From Solimonas aquatica (GTDB lineage Bacteria > Pseudomonadota > Gammaproteobacteria > Nevskiales > Nevskiaceae), in assembly GCF_900111015.1 (NCBI RefSeq), contig NZ_FOFS01000002.1, forward strand, positions 248,001-312,000: a DNA stretch of 64,000 nucleotides. Direction: 5' to 3'. The notes under the pieces were generated by a model, which saw only the letters and a list, made by a program, of their open reading frames with translations, did not search any database and had not been told where the DNA came from. Of this stretch, positions 25,283 through 34,298 are shown in pieces. The translations under genes and the position numbers were made by a program. Positions within the stretch are counted from its first letter, which is position 1, and every line of letters starts with the position of its first letter.

Positions 25283-26236
25283 ATGACCACTCAACCCGAC
25301 ATCAGTCAGGCCGCTCCTACAACGGAGAAAATCGCGGATCGGAATATCCGGCTGTACGGACTGCAGGAGCCGAAGCACTTGCATGGCTACCAGCCCGCGG
25401 ACTGGGAGGTCGTGGACTACCAGCAGTACCACTTTCCGGAGTCCAAGGTGTTCTTTCGCGGGCCGGACTATCGCGAGGCCCTGAAGTCCGGCAAGAAGAA
25501 AGTCGCCTTCATCGGCGCGGCGCAGTTTTTTGCACGCTTCTGTCCGACGCCGGTATCCGAGATGCTGGCCAAGGAGGCGGGAATCGCGCCTCTGAATTTC
25601 GGTTATTCCGGGGCATCGCCGGAATTTTTTCTTGCCATGCCGCAGTCTTTCTTTGATGCCCTCAATGACTGCGATCTGGTGATCCTGCAGGCGATGTCGG
25701 CAAGAGCCTCTGCCAATGCGTATCTGCAGGCTCCCAATCCGGTACGCCCGAATAACATCAAGATCAAGGAAACGGGCGAGGTTGTTTTCGTCAACAACGC
25801 CTGGAAATACCTGCTGGACAACGTTCCGGCCCGCAAGCTCTGGCAGGCGATCCTGCAAACCCGCAGTGCCTACGTCAAATCGATGCTGGCGCTTCGCGAA
25901 AAGATCAAAACTAAGACTGTTTTGTTCTGGTTCTCGGAGCGGGAGATGGATTACAACTTCAGCTCCTTCAACAGCTTCCATGACATCATGGGTTCGTTCC
26001 CGCATTTTGTGACGCGTTCGATGGTGGAGACATTGGCTCCCCATTTCGATACAGTCCTCGAGTGTGTGTCGACGCGGGGGCGGCCGCACCAGCTGGTGAA
26101 CCGTTTCGATGGTTCTCCCGCGATCCTGTTTCCTGAAAAAGCTGATCCAACAGAAAACTACTATTACCCGACGCCCGAGATGCAGAGGGATGCAGCTGAC
26201 GTTCTCTTGCCCTACCTGAAGGTGGCCCTTGTCTGA
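25283..26236 (+). CDS. DUF6473-like protein, upstream partner of the sulfotransferase (317 aa)
   Basis: ATG 25283 is chosen because AGAG at 25271-25274 is eight bases upstream; ATG 25277 lies too close to it. The pattern fits DUF6473: SKVFFRGPDY, KKVAFIGAAQFFARFCPTP (the glycine/alanine turn of an SGNH-like strand), APLNFGYSGASPEFFLAMP and LVILQAMSARASANAYL, then ARKLWQAILQTRSAYVKSML. DUF6473 is uncharacterised, and its GxxxxF block after a first strand resembles SGNH hydrolases, though I cannot name a catalytic triad. Its last eight bases overlap the sulfotransferase start, so the two are translationally coupled. No signal peptide is seen. Confidence 0.75.
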   Translation: MTTQPDISQAAPTTEKIADRNIRLYGLQEPKHLHGYQPADWEVVDYQQYHFPESKVFFRGPDYREALKSGKKKVAFIGAAQFFARFCPTPVSEMLAKEAGIAPLNFGYSGASPEFFLAMPQSFFDALNDCDLVILQAMSARASANAYLQAPNPVRPNNIKIKETGEVVFVNNAWKYLLDNVPARKLWQAILQTRSAYVKSMLALREKIKTKTVLFWFSEREMDYNFSSFNSFHDIMGSFPHFVTRSMVETLAPHFDTVLECVSTRGRPHQLVNRFDGSPAILFPEKADPTENYYYPTPEMQRDAADVLLPYLKVALV

Positions 26237-27383
26237 TCAAGCCAGTCAAACAGAAAAAGCGATCGATGTTTCCTTCGGCGAGCATGATGTGCGGTTCGCC
26301 ATCACGAAGTCGCCCCGCAGGACGGTCTTCGTAGTTGAAGCGTCGCTGCAGGCGCGTGTCGCGACGCAGATCGGCAAGTGGCAGCTTGAAAAGCAGGCCG
26401 CGGTACTTGCCTTCGAGCAGTTGCCGGCCGCTCCTGAAGACACGGTTGATTACATCGTTTTTTCTGATTCCAACGAAGAAAGCCTCTTGCAGTCGCTGCG
26501 GTCCGCATGGCCACAGGCTGCGGTCTTTGGCTTCTGGAACGATTTCTATCCCCGCGCGGCCTGCTTCAACTGGGGCAGGCAGCGCAAGTTCGATGGCCCC
26601 ATCGAGGTCATGTACGCGGTGGTTTCCACGCCGCGTTCCGGCAGCACGTTCTTGGCGGAGTTGCTGACCGCCAACCAGCTCGGTGCGCCCAAAGAGCATG
26701 TGCGCAACCCGCTTTCCTTCCTGGCTGCCGGGGTAGGGGGGCGTGATCGTCTGGCTCGTTTCGTGGACACCATCGCGCAGCTGACGGCACGCAATGGCGT
26801 GGCGGGCACCAAGATCATCTGGCATCTGGCGGAACGTCTGCGGGGTTCACCCAGTCTGGCCGGCGCTGCCGAGGTGATCGGGCGGGCCACCAACAAGCGC
26901 ATCGTGCTGCTGTATCGTCGCGACAAGGTTGCGCAGGCCATTTCCAATTACAAGGCCCAGCTGACCAACGCCTATCACATCCGCTCTTCCACTGAGCTGT
27001 CGAAGTACAAGGAAAAGCAGATTCCTTACAGCTTCGAAGAGCTGATGAAGCATCACGCGGCCATGCTCGATGGTGAGCGGCGTCTGCTGAAGGATCTGAC
27101 GCAGATCAAGTCGGCCTGGCCGGGCAGCCGTGTCGAAATCATGACCGTGATCTACGAAGAGCTCGAGAACGATATCCGCGGTCAGCTGGCGGCGATCGTC
27201 AAGTTCATCACCGGCAAGAGCCCTGAGCTGTCCCTGGAAGCGCGTGTGCAGAAGCTCGCGGATGAATACACCGAAGAGTTCAGCCGCCGTTTCCGCGAGG
27301 ACTATCGCGCCAAGTTCGGCCACTCCGCGGATGATGCCTCCACAGTGATTGAGCGCGCGGCCTTCGAGTTGAGCGCCAGCTGA
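26229..27383 (+). CDS. Stf0-type sulfotransferase (384 aa)
   Basis: The start is TTG 26229, with AAGGTGG just upstream inside the previous gene. The first ~125 residues are an extra beta-rich domain. The sulfotransferase domain begins with the PAPS 5'-phosphosulfate loop VVSTPRSGSTFLAELL (about 133). VAGTKIIWHLAERL and IVLLYRRDKVAQAISNYKAQ follow, the latter containing the 3'-phosphate-binding Arg and Ser. This layout is that of Stf0-like sulfotransferases, which sulfate trehalose and other sugars. It probably adds sulfate to the glycan of this locus; PAPS-forming genes are not in the window. It ends at a 13-bp palindrome shared with a convergent gene. Confidence 0.88.
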   Translation: MSDQASQTEKAIDVSFGEHDVRFAITKSPRRTVFVVEASLQARVATQIGKWQLEKQAAVLAFEQLPAAPEDTVDYIVFSDSNEESLLQSLRSAWPQAAVFGFWNDFYPRAACFNWGRQRKFDGPIEVMYAVVSTPRSGSTFLAELLTANQLGAPKEHVRNPLSFLAAGVGGRDRLARFVDTIAQLTARNGVAGTKIIWHLAERLRGSPSLAGAAEVIGRATNKRIVLLYRRDKVAQAISNYKAQLTNAYHIRSSTELSKYKEKQIPYSFEELMKHHAAMLDGERRLLKDLTQIKSAWPGSRVEIMTVIYEELENDIRGQLAAIVKFITGKSPELSLEARVQKLADEYTEEFSRRFREDYRAKFGHSADDASTVIERAAFELSAS

Positions 27384-27389
27384 AGAAGC

Positions 27390-27420
27390 TCCGGGCAGCT
27401 GCGTGTGGCAGCTGCCCGGA
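27390..27420. terminator. Perfect 13-bp inverted repeat between convergent genes
   Basis: TCCGGGCAGCTGC (27390-27402) and GCAGCTGCCCGGA (27408-27420) are perfect reverse complements around a GTGTG loop. They lie seven bases after the sulfotransferase stop and six bases beyond the stop of the convergent glycosyltransferase. Neither side has a T tract. It may be a bidirectional 3'-end structure or a protein-binding palindrome. Confidence 0.65.
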
Positions 27421-27426
27421 CTTGCA

Positions 27427-29694
27427 TCAGAACAGCCGCAGTTCCAGGGTGTTCTTCAGCTCATTGAAGGTGGCTTGCGGCGAAAGGTGGCGTCGCGCAA
27501 AGCCCAGCGCCGACTGCTCAAGCGCCTGGCGCAGTTCAGGGGCCTGAAGCAGATCGACAACCGCCTTGGCCATATCGGCACCCACATCGGCACGGATGGC
27601 GGCACCTTCCGCGGCCGGATCGACCGGCAGGCCTTTCATACCGAAGCCGGTGGACACCAGAGCCTTGCCGAATGCCAAGGCCTCCACCGTCTTGATGTTC
27701 AGTCCTGAGCCGATCTCCACCGGATTGATGACGACGGCCGCCAGCCGGTAGTACACCTCGAGTTCGGGCACGCGGCCCAGAGGCATGACGCCCTGCGGCC
27801 ACTCGCTGATGGCTTCCACCACGGCACCCACCACTTCCAGACGCGCCTCCGGAACCTGCTCCAGAATCAGCGGCCAGGTGGTGGCCAGGAAGTTCTGCAG
27901 GCCCAGGATGTTCGGCTCGTAGCGATTGCCGATGAACAGCACAACCTTGGAGTCGGCTTCGCCCGCAGAGAGATCCTGGATGTCGACACCGTGACTGGTG
28001 AGCACCACGTTGTTGCGGCCCGTGAGATCGATGATCGCGTCCTTCTCCTCCGGCTGGATGGCGAGCACGATGTCGGCCTTGAGCAGGTGCTCGCGCTCTT
28101 CATCGATGTCGGCGCGATAAGCGTCGCCGCCGATGGCCGTGGAAATCATCTCCGCGCGCTTGAACTGAAGGTCGTGGGTGTCCAGAACGCGGAAGATGCT
28201 GTCCGGCAGCAGATCGAAAACCGGAGCCGTCCAGGCAAAGTTGGCAATCACGCATTCCGGGCTGTGCCGTGAGATGAAGTAGGCCGCCAGCGCGTTGAAA
28301 CGGGGATTGGTGCGGCTGCCGATCAGTGAGTCGGAAGCGGCCTGCTCGTCGGCCTGCAGCGCCATCAGGATCTTCTGTGCCTCCGGGCCGGCGGCGGCCT
28401 CGCTTTCCAGTTCGTCCGTGGCCAGTGCTGCGAAGTCCGCGAGCATCTCGTCGGACAGCCGCCAGCGTCTGGTGAACAACTCATCCATGCGCTGCACGAG
28501 TTCCGGATTCGGCAGGCTATCCGGACGCACGCGCTCGATGGACAGAACCTGATAGCCCATGGATTTCAGATACTGCGCCATGGACACCACGCGGCTGGGG
28601 CCGCCACCCATCACGGAGGAAAGATCGCCGGGGAAAATGAAGGTGATGGTGGGTTCCAGCGGATCGTGCTTTTCCTCGAGCAATTCGAGGAAGGCTGGGC
28701 GGTAGGGCGAATCGAAGTAAAGGTTGTCATGGCCAACGGTGTCGACCATGTGCTCGGGGCGGATGACGGTGCTGACTTTCGCGATCTGCTTGCCGTCCAG
28801 TTCAAGCGTGGCCTGCAGCATGGCGCCTTCGAGGTCCGCTTCGGTGTCGCCGGCCCACTCCCATCCCGGGCGCTCATCGTCGAGACAGGCCAGCTCTGCC
28901 GCGCTCAGCCATGGCGCCGCGATGCGCTTGGCGGCGCGCGGCAGACGTTCGCCATTCATTTCCAGCAGGATGCGGCCTCTGCGGTCGCGCGCCAGAAAAT
29001 GTCCACGCACATACAGGCGCTTTCCCGAACGCTCGGCCTCGACGGCGCAGATGGCGCCTATGGCGTGCGTGACCTGTTCGCCGCTCGGCACCTGGGCGAC
29101 ACGGTGGTGGCTGCCATCGGGCAGGCGGGCGGTAACCGCGAGTTCGGTGCCTTCGCTCAGGCTCACGTCGAACCAGGCCCCTTCCGCACAAGTCGCCAGC
29201 CGACCCGAAAACTTCCAGCCGCCGCTCTCATCGCAAATCACATGACCGGCCAGCGGGATGTGATCCAGCGTCACCATCAGTTCCTGATGGCGGAAAACGC
29301 GATCAAAGCGGCCTGCCACTTCAACGGTGCCATCGAAGCTGCAGATGCTGATTTGTTCGATGGCTCCCGATTCCAGCACATTCTTGGGGAGCCGGACGAC
29401 CAGCAGTTGCTTGCGGCGTTCCCAGGTCAGGAGCCGCACCTGGATGGCGTCCACCTGCTGTCCGGGTTCGAAAAGCTTGCCGCTGACGACGAAACGGTCG
29501 CCGGCAACACGGCGAGCCTTGAGTTCGCCGAGGTCCACGGCGGCTACCGAGCGAATCGACAAGGCGCGTGCCGGGCGATTGCTGATCACCCCGATCGAAG
29601 CGTTGATTTCACCGGTATCGCGGTTGATCTTCACCGAGTCCAAACGCACCCGGCTGATGGCGGGTTGTACCAGCGAAAAATAGGCAAGCGACAT
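27427..29694 (-). CDS. Large glycosyltransferase with N-terminal beta region and C-terminal GT4 domain (755 aa)
   Basis: Residues 1-330 are beta-rich with repeated RFDRVF.HQELMV / RGHFLARDRRGRILLE-type segments, which I take to be a carbohydrate- or protein-binding module. From about 345 the GT-B part starts with TFIFPGDLSSVMGGGPSRVV. It includes LDTHDLQFKRAEM and SHGVDIQDLS, and the C-terminal lobe has VLFIGNRYEPNILGLQNFLA and VVINPVEIGSGLNIKTVEALA, with the E-x7-E acceptor/donor motif and GFGMKGLP. It reads toward the sulfotransferase and is the only minus-strand gene in the 17-34 kb block. No Shine-Dalgarno is evident before ATG 29694. Start regions of the two divergent genes are 75 bp apart. 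Confidence 0.88.
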   Translation of the reverse strand: MSLAYFSLVQPAISRVRLDSVKINRDTGEINASIGVISNRPARALSIRSVAAVDLGELKARRVAGDRFVVSGKLFEPGQQVDAIQVRLLTWERRKQLLVVRLPKNVLESGAIEQISICSFDGTVEVAGRFDRVFRHQELMVTLDHIPLAGHVICDESGGWKFSGRLATCAEGAWFDVSLSEGTELAVTARLPDGSHHRVAQVPSGEQVTHAIGAICAVEAERSGKRLYVRGHFLARDRRGRILLEMNGERLPRAAKRIAAPWLSAAELACLDDERPGWEWAGDTEADLEGAMLQATLELDGKQIAKVSTVIRPEHMVDTVGHDNLYFDSPYRPAFLELLEEKHDPLEPTITFIFPGDLSSVMGGGPSRVVSMAQYLKSMGYQVLSIERVRPDSLPNPELVQRMDELFTRRWRLSDEMLADFAALATDELESEAAAGPEAQKILMALQADEQAASDSLIGSRTNPRFNALAAYFISRHSPECVIANFAWTAPVFDLLPDSIFRVLDTHDLQFKRAEMISTAIGGDAYRADIDEEREHLLKADIVLAIQPEEKDAIIDLTGRNNVVLTSHGVDIQDLSAGEADSKVVLFIGNRYEPNILGLQNFLATTWPLILEQVPEARLEVVGAVVEAISEWPQGVMPLGRVPELEVYYRLAAVVINPVEIGSGLNIKTVEALAFGKALVSTGFGMKGLPVDPAAEGAAIRADVGADMAKAVVDLLQAPELRQALEQSALGFARRHLSPQATFNELKNTLELRLF

Positions 29695-29768
29695 ATAAAC
29701 GCGCTAGAAGATTGACGATTCATATCATAACGTGCACTGTAGCGAAAAATCGGTTTCTTCATATTCAA

Positions 29769-30743
29769 ATGCTGAATTCTGTCCCGACATCGGCCGCCAT
29801 CCAGCAGCCTGAGGGGCCGCGCGCGATGCTGGCCAAATTTGGCGCTTGGCGTGGTAGTGCCAGCGGAAGTTTTCACATCGACTTCGCGGGCATGAAAACG
29901 GACCCACGGTTTTGGCCTTCCTTCAAGCCAACCAGGCCAGGGCCGGTGCGGATTTCGCTGCCACGCTTCGGCGTCGGCTATCTTGAAGTTCTGGCGACTA
30001 CCGCCAGCATCTTTGCCGCACAGGGCCGCTACGCAGTCATGGAGCTGGGCGCGGGCTGGGGCCCGGTCGGGGTGCGCGCCGTGCTGCTGGCCCGGCGCAT
30101 GGGCCTGCAGACCCACGCGACCTTTGTCGAGCCGATGTCCGGCAACCAGCAGCGGCTCGCGCGTCACATGGCGGTCAATGGTCTGTCCGAGCCCGTGCAT
30201 CGCCGGGTGGCCGCCGCAATCGGCTGCGTGGATGGTCTGGGCTGGATGAAAAGCAAGCCGGCGGACTGGCTCAGCGCGCGCGAAATCGAAGCGCGCGAAG
30301 TTGAGGTGGCGCTGGCCTTGCCTGCCGGCGCGGCGCCGGCCTGGCCGGGCAACGAGGTTTCCCTGCGTGGCGGCCAGAACGCCACCTGCGTGCCGGTGAT
30401 GACGCTGCAGACGCTGCTGGGCACGGCACCCACCGTCAATTTCATGCACATGCGCTTTGCGGGCTCACCTGCGAAAATCGTCGCGGGCGCCAAGGCCTTG
30501 CAGGAGAAGGTGCATTTTTTGCTGATTCCCAACCTGCCGGATCCGGAACTGGACCAGACCAGCGAAGCGCTGCAGGAACTGGGTCTGCGCCCCATCATGG
30601 CAATCAAGCGCGGCTGCGAATTGGTTGAAGGCGTGTTTTCCCTCAAAATGGAGCACGCATTTGGCTTCTGGGCCAACCCTGCGCTTACCTCCGCCGCGAC
30701 ATTTGACCGCATCAAAGCGGATTTTGCGCAGCTTTTGAAATAG
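29769..30743 (+). CDS. FkbM-like SAM methyltransferase (324 aa)
   Basis: A SAM motif I is clear at about 92 (YAVMELGAGWGPVGVRAVLL), with motif II THATFVEPMSGNQQRLARH, where the acidic residue binds the SAM ribose. The later block NFMHMRFAGSPAKIVAGAKA stands in for the FkbM 'DflKiDveGaE' region with most acidic residues lost. The last part (LGLRPIMAIKRGCELVEGVF) fits the final strands. ATG 29769 is used; a TTG at 29712 would add 19 residues and leave only 17 bp to the divergent gene. No Shine-Dalgarno is apparent at either. The target is probably a sugar hydroxyl. Confidence 0.75.
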   Translation: MLNSVPTSAAIQQPEGPRAMLAKFGAWRGSASGSFHIDFAGMKTDPRFWPSFKPTRPGPVRISLPRFGVGYLEVLATTASIFAAQGRYAVMELGAGWGPVGVRAVLLARRMGLQTHATFVEPMSGNQQRLARHMAVNGLSEPVHRRVAAAIGCVDGLGWMKSKPADWLSAREIEAREVEVALALPAGAAPAWPGNEVSLRGGQNATCVPVMTLQTLLGTAPTVNFMHMRFAGSPAKIVAGAKALQEKVHFLLIPNLPDPELDQTSEALQELGLRPIMAIKRGCELVEGVFSLKMEHAFGFWANPALTSAATFDRIKADFAQLLK

Positions 30744-30818
30744 CTGGAAGCGATGGCGCCATTCGTTGCCACAACGGTGATGGCGGCCGTTGTCCATCAA
30801 GAGTGAATCTGAAGAGTT

Positions 30819-31475
30819 ATGGCCAAGAAAGAGGCTGAATGGGAAGAGCTTGTTGCCCGCACGCGGCTGATGCTGCAGCGCGCGGCGACGGAGCAGGCCG
30901 AGAGCAAGGGCATCGATCTGGGCAGGCAGTGGGAGCAGACCCTGTCCGCGCTGCTGAGGTTTCGCAGCCACAAGGCCCTGACGCTGGGGGATCGGCCCAC
31001 CTTCAAGGCCCTGATCTTCGAGGCGGCCGCCCGCGATCCCGAGCTGTTGCGCCGGCGCCTGTATGAGTTGATGCAGCCCTATGAGTCCTTCCTTTCCGCC
31101 GACAGCGCGCTTGAACTGCCGCTGACGGCGCCGGGCGTCACGCTGCTGACTCGTGAAGCGCCGCTGCCATTCGTGATCGCCAGCAGCACGATTGACGAGA
31201 TGCCGGTGGAGCATCTGATCAGCTTCGGATATCTGGCCATTCTCGGGCGTGAAGTGGATCCCGAGGGGCGTAGTTATTTCGAGGACAGCATCCGCGGTGG
31301 CGAGATGGGGCGTTACCAGTTCCTGTATATCCTGCAAAGCGGCCAGGAGGCGCTCAACAGAGGGGCGGTGTTCCGGCCCTTCATCGTCGGCCTGGATGAT
31401 CCTGCCGAACTGCCCGACGTCCTGAATGCAGTGTTGACGGCATTGCTGTGCGGCTTCGAGTCGGCGAGCGACTAA
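30819..31475 (+). CDS. DUF4214-domain protein (218 aa)
   Basis: The C-terminal part carries the DUF4214 signature FGYLAILGREVDPEGRSYFE followed by GGEMGRYQFLYILQSGQEA. The helix pair LGR.pDp.G...w....G...r..f is typical of that family. The N-terminal 70 residues are charged helices (KKEAEWEELVARTRLML), and a beta-like segment lies between. DUF4214 is frequent in secreted adhesins and in glycosyltransferases of surface loci; its function is not established. No signal peptide is seen. A GAAGAG Shine-Dalgarno precedes ATG 30819. It lies 75 nt after the methyltransferase gene and 54 nt before the next gene. Confidence 0.78.
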   Translation: MAKKEAEWEELVARTRLMLQRAATEQAESKGIDLGRQWEQTLSALLRFRSHKALTLGDRPTFKALIFEAAARDPELLRRRLYELMQPYESFLSADSALELPLTAPGVTLLTREAPLPFVIASSTIDEMPVEHLISFGYLAILGREVDPEGRSYFEDSIRGGEMGRYQFLYILQSGQEALNRGAVFRPFIVGLDDPAELPDVLNAVLTALLCGFESASD

Positions 31476-31529
31476 GACAATCTCCGTCGCCATTGGCATG
31501 TCGCGCATTTCCCATCAGTCGGTCGCACT

Positions 31530-32699
31530 ATGACGTCAGACACCCGAAGCAGACCGTCCATCAATCCAGCCGAGCGCATGTCGCGTTTGCTGGATCATGC
31601 CGCGACTGCGCGCATTGGCCGTGGACGCGAGGATTGCCCCGAGAACGAGTCCCGCGTGCTGCTGCTGTCGGTTCGCGACATCGGCAAGGCCGGCTTTCCC
31701 GCGACGCCCTTGCTCAGGCAGCTGCGACTGAGAGGCATCAGCTGTGACTTTGCGGTGCAGACGCCAACGCCGACCGCACAAGTGCTCGACATGAAAGCCG
31801 CGGATGTGCGCGTGGCGCTGAGCTGGCCTTTGCTGGACAACATCCCCAATCCTCCGGAAGCGGCTGTTCGCGACAGGCTGCGCGCCATCGGCGCGGCAGC
31901 TGCGGATGCCGAAGCGCTGCCCGCGAGCCGGCATCCGTTTGCCGCCTGCGCCCCCTCGTTTGGGCGCATGGTGGCTTCGATGGTGGCGCGCCGGCACTAC
32001 GGCGCGATTCTGGTAACGGAAGTCGCGGCGCTCTGGGCCCTGGCGGAATTGGGCGAGTTTCATCCGCCGGTGATTTTTCTGGTGCAGGACGTGGGCAAAA
32101 TCCGCCCCATCGACGAGCCTTGCCTGGAGCTGGCCGAGGTCGTGGTGGCCAACTCCCGTTCCGCGGCGCGGACCTTGATCGACCGTGAAGTGCCGAGCCG
32201 GATCATTGTCTCGGCTGATGATGAGGACGGTTTCCGCGCCCTGATTGAGGAGCTGGACTTTACTTCCCGGCAGCCTCGCAGCCTGGGCAGGGAGTTCAAG
32301 CGAACCTTGGACGGGGTGGACATCTCCATCGAAGCGGTGCTGATGTTGGCAGGCGAGTTGGTGAAGCGGCGACAGCTCAAGAAGGCTGTCGAACTGCTCA
32401 ATGACGCCGCCACGCTGTATCGTGAAAGCGTTGAAATCTGGCGCAAGCTCGCCGAAGTGGCGCTCAAGAGCAAGGGCTACGGCCTGGCTCAGGCGTCAGC
32501 GTTCAAGGCGCTGGCGCTGGATCCGCTGGATGGCGCATCGTGGCGAACTCTCGAAGCCGCGTTGCGGGAGGACCGCAAGACGCCCTTGGCGCGCGAGGCG
32601 GCGGAAAGAGCCCGGCTGGCGGGCGATGCCCAGGCGGTGGACGCAGAACCGGCTCCACCGCCGAAGAAGAAGCGTAGCGCGCGTCGAACAAAGGCATGA
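31530..32699 (+). CDS. Putative GT-B-like/TPR protein with Arg/Lys tail (389 aa)
   Basis: I recognise no complete family. Residues 40-230 look like one Rossmann-like lobe of a GT-B fold: RVLLLSVRDIGKAGFPATPL, RRHYGAILVTEVAALWALAE, FLVQDVGKIRPIDEPCLELA, then EVVVANSRSAARTL, the usual 'adeViavS' strand. The catalytic C-terminal lobe of a transferase is missing. Instead two or three TPR-like helical pairs follow (about 275-350: LVKRRQLKKAVELLNDAATL, GLAQASAFKALALDPLDGAS), then a basic tail KKKRSARRTKA. It may be a scaffold derived from a glycosyltransferase. It has no visible Shine-Dalgarno. Confidence 0.6.
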   Translation: MTSDTRSRPSINPAERMSRLLDHAATARIGRGREDCPENESRVLLLSVRDIGKAGFPATPLLRQLRLRGISCDFAVQTPTPTAQVLDMKAADVRVALSWPLLDNIPNPPEAAVRDRLRAIGAAAADAEALPASRHPFAACAPSFGRMVASMVARRHYGAILVTEVAALWALAELGEFHPPVIFLVQDVGKIRPIDEPCLELAEVVVANSRSAARTLIDREVPSRIIVSADDEDGFRALIEELDFTSRQPRSLGREFKRTLDGVDISIEAVLMLAGELVKRRQLKKAVELLNDAATLYRESVEIWRKLAEVALKSKGYGLAQASAFKALALDPLDGASWRTLEAALREDRKTPLAREAAERARLAGDAQAVDAEPAPPPKKKRSARRTKA

Positions 32700-32853
32700 T
32701 CCGTCTGGCATCTGCAGAACCGGCCAAGCCGATTTTGGCGATGATCTGCGCGGCTCGGAGCGGACGGCATCCTCTAAGCGTTCGATAAGGGACTACGCTT
32801 ATGCTCTCCGGAATTTCCTATCATTTTTCCAAGACCTTGCGTCGAGGGCGTGC

Positions 32854-33828
32854 ATGTCAGACCTTCGTGTTGAAAACGGCGTACTAATCGGCAGCCGCGA
32901 CGAACTCTATCTGGCCGGCGGTGCGCATGGCATGTTGCAGTACGCTCTCGGCGAACTGCGTCCGAAGCCGTCTTCCGTCGCCGCCTTCAAGGAAAATCTC
33001 GCCAGTCGTAAGGCCATCTGTGAAAGCCTCGGGCTGCCTTACCTGCATCTGGTTGCCCCCGAGAAATACAAAGTTTACTGCGACGACTTTCCGGTCAAGA
33101 ACGCTCTGTCGCCGGTCGACCATTATCGTGAATGCGGTGACTTCGTTTATCCCGACAAGCTTCTGCAAGCGGTGAGTGAAGGCCGTACCTATTTTCGCAA
33201 CGATACCCACTGGGCTCCGCACGGGCAGATCGAGATCGCCTGCTTTCTGGCGAGCACCTTCGGCCTGCAGAAAATTCCAGAAGCGCGACAGGCGATGCTT
33301 GCTGCCCTGGCGCCGCGCCGGTTTGTCGGCGACCTGGGAAACAAGCTGGCGACACAGCCGAGCGAAGACGCGCTGCGGCTGCGCGCTTCACCACTTTACA
33401 GCGAGTATGAAAACGGCCTTGCGCAGGACAACTCCAAGCCCGTCAACGATGGCCGCCTGATTCTCGGGCTCAGCGAGCATCCCACCGCGCAAGGGCGGCT
33501 GCTGATATTTGGCAGTTCCTTTCTTTGGACGAGCATGCCCTACCTGGGGTATCTGTTTAAGGAAGTCGTGTTCTGCCGCACCCGGTTCTTTCATCCCGAG
33601 ATGATCCACATGGTGCGGCCCGACTATGTAGTCTCGGAAATGGCGGAGCGCTATCTCAGTCAGGTGACACCCGATGCCGAGGCGCCGCCATTTCTGCTGA
33701 TGCCTTATCTGCTGAACCGCGCGCCAACCTGGCCGGAGAGCAGCATTCGTCAGCTGACAAAAGCTTTGATGGGTGGCCGCGAACCGGCTTGGAATCTGTT
33801 TCCCCGGCCGCAAGCACCTTCGTCCTAA
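32854..33828 (+). CDS. AlgX/AlgJ-like SGNH-fold protein, probable glycan O-acyltransferase (324 aa)
   Basis: GAGGG at 32843-32847 supports ATG 32854. It begins VENGVLIGSRDELYLAGGAH, the Gly-rich start of AlgX/AlgJ-type proteins. The hallmark YFRNDTHWAPHGQ at about 112 provides the Asp and His of the catalytic triad (D-x-H-W), and RLLIFGSSFLWTSMPYLGYL at about 214 supplies the nucleophilic Ser in a GxSF block. Alginate AlgX/AlgJ are periplasmic; here no signal peptide is visible, so it may act in the cytosol on precursors. O-acetylation of the glycan is likely. It follows the TPR-like gene after 154 nt. Confidence 0.8.
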   Translation: MSDLRVENGVLIGSRDELYLAGGAHGMLQYALGELRPKPSSVAAFKENLASRKAICESLGLPYLHLVAPEKYKVYCDDFPVKNALSPVDHYRECGDFVYPDKLLQAVSEGRTYFRNDTHWAPHGQIEIACFLASTFGLQKIPEARQAMLAALAPRRFVGDLGNKLATQPSEDALRLRASPLYSEYENGLAQDNSKPVNDGRLILGLSEHPTAQGRLLIFGSSFLWTSMPYLGYLFKEVVFCRTRFFHPEMIHMVRPDYVVSEMAERYLSQVTPDAEAPPFLLMPYLLNRAPTWPESSIRQLTKALMGGREPAWNLFPRPQAPSS

Positions 33829-34298
33829 TCAGGGTTCGGTCAGATTTTCTACTCCACGCCCAACGAGCCCGTAGAAAGACGCCTCTACCGAGGTTTCGTC
33901 GTTGTGCTGGGAAGAATCTGATCAGCGATGCGCACTGGCAGCATCTTCGATAGATGTGGATCAACGAGCTTGCATCGCGCCATGAAATCTCCTGCCAGGA
34001 GCGACCAAGCCGTTTCGTAAACGCAGCGGCGTATGTGCCAACTTTGCGTCGGTTCTGGGGTCCTTCTAGAGCGCTCAACGCGTGAGTTGATCCGCACCCG
34101 CTAGGCAGCGGCTCGAACGCCCATCTGGGGCTGATTGCCAAGATGCTTGGCGCCGGATCGCGGAGGCAGTAAGAGACCGCGACGCGCAGCGGCCTTTCTG
34201 GCTCAGCCCGGTCTAGCGACTGGCGCTATCCCAACGCTGGCAACCTGTGTATGCGCGGCGTCATTGGTTGAGCCAGCGTGGAGGTTGGGGCCGCGCCA
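33829..34298. other. 470-bp region without a supported gene
   Basis: Open frames here are short, lack Shine-Dalgarno sequences and resemble no family I know. One plus-frame reading at about 33910-33957 gives LISDAHWQHLR before a stop, faintly like the N-terminus of some IS5-type transposases, but nothing after it agrees. It marks the left side of an AT-richer island and could be a decayed mobile remnant. Confidence 0.35.

Noticed and set aside
33829-34298. Possible insertion-sequence remnant
   Set aside because: Only a faint ten-residue resemblance in one frame; no inverted repeats and no further transposase blocks.
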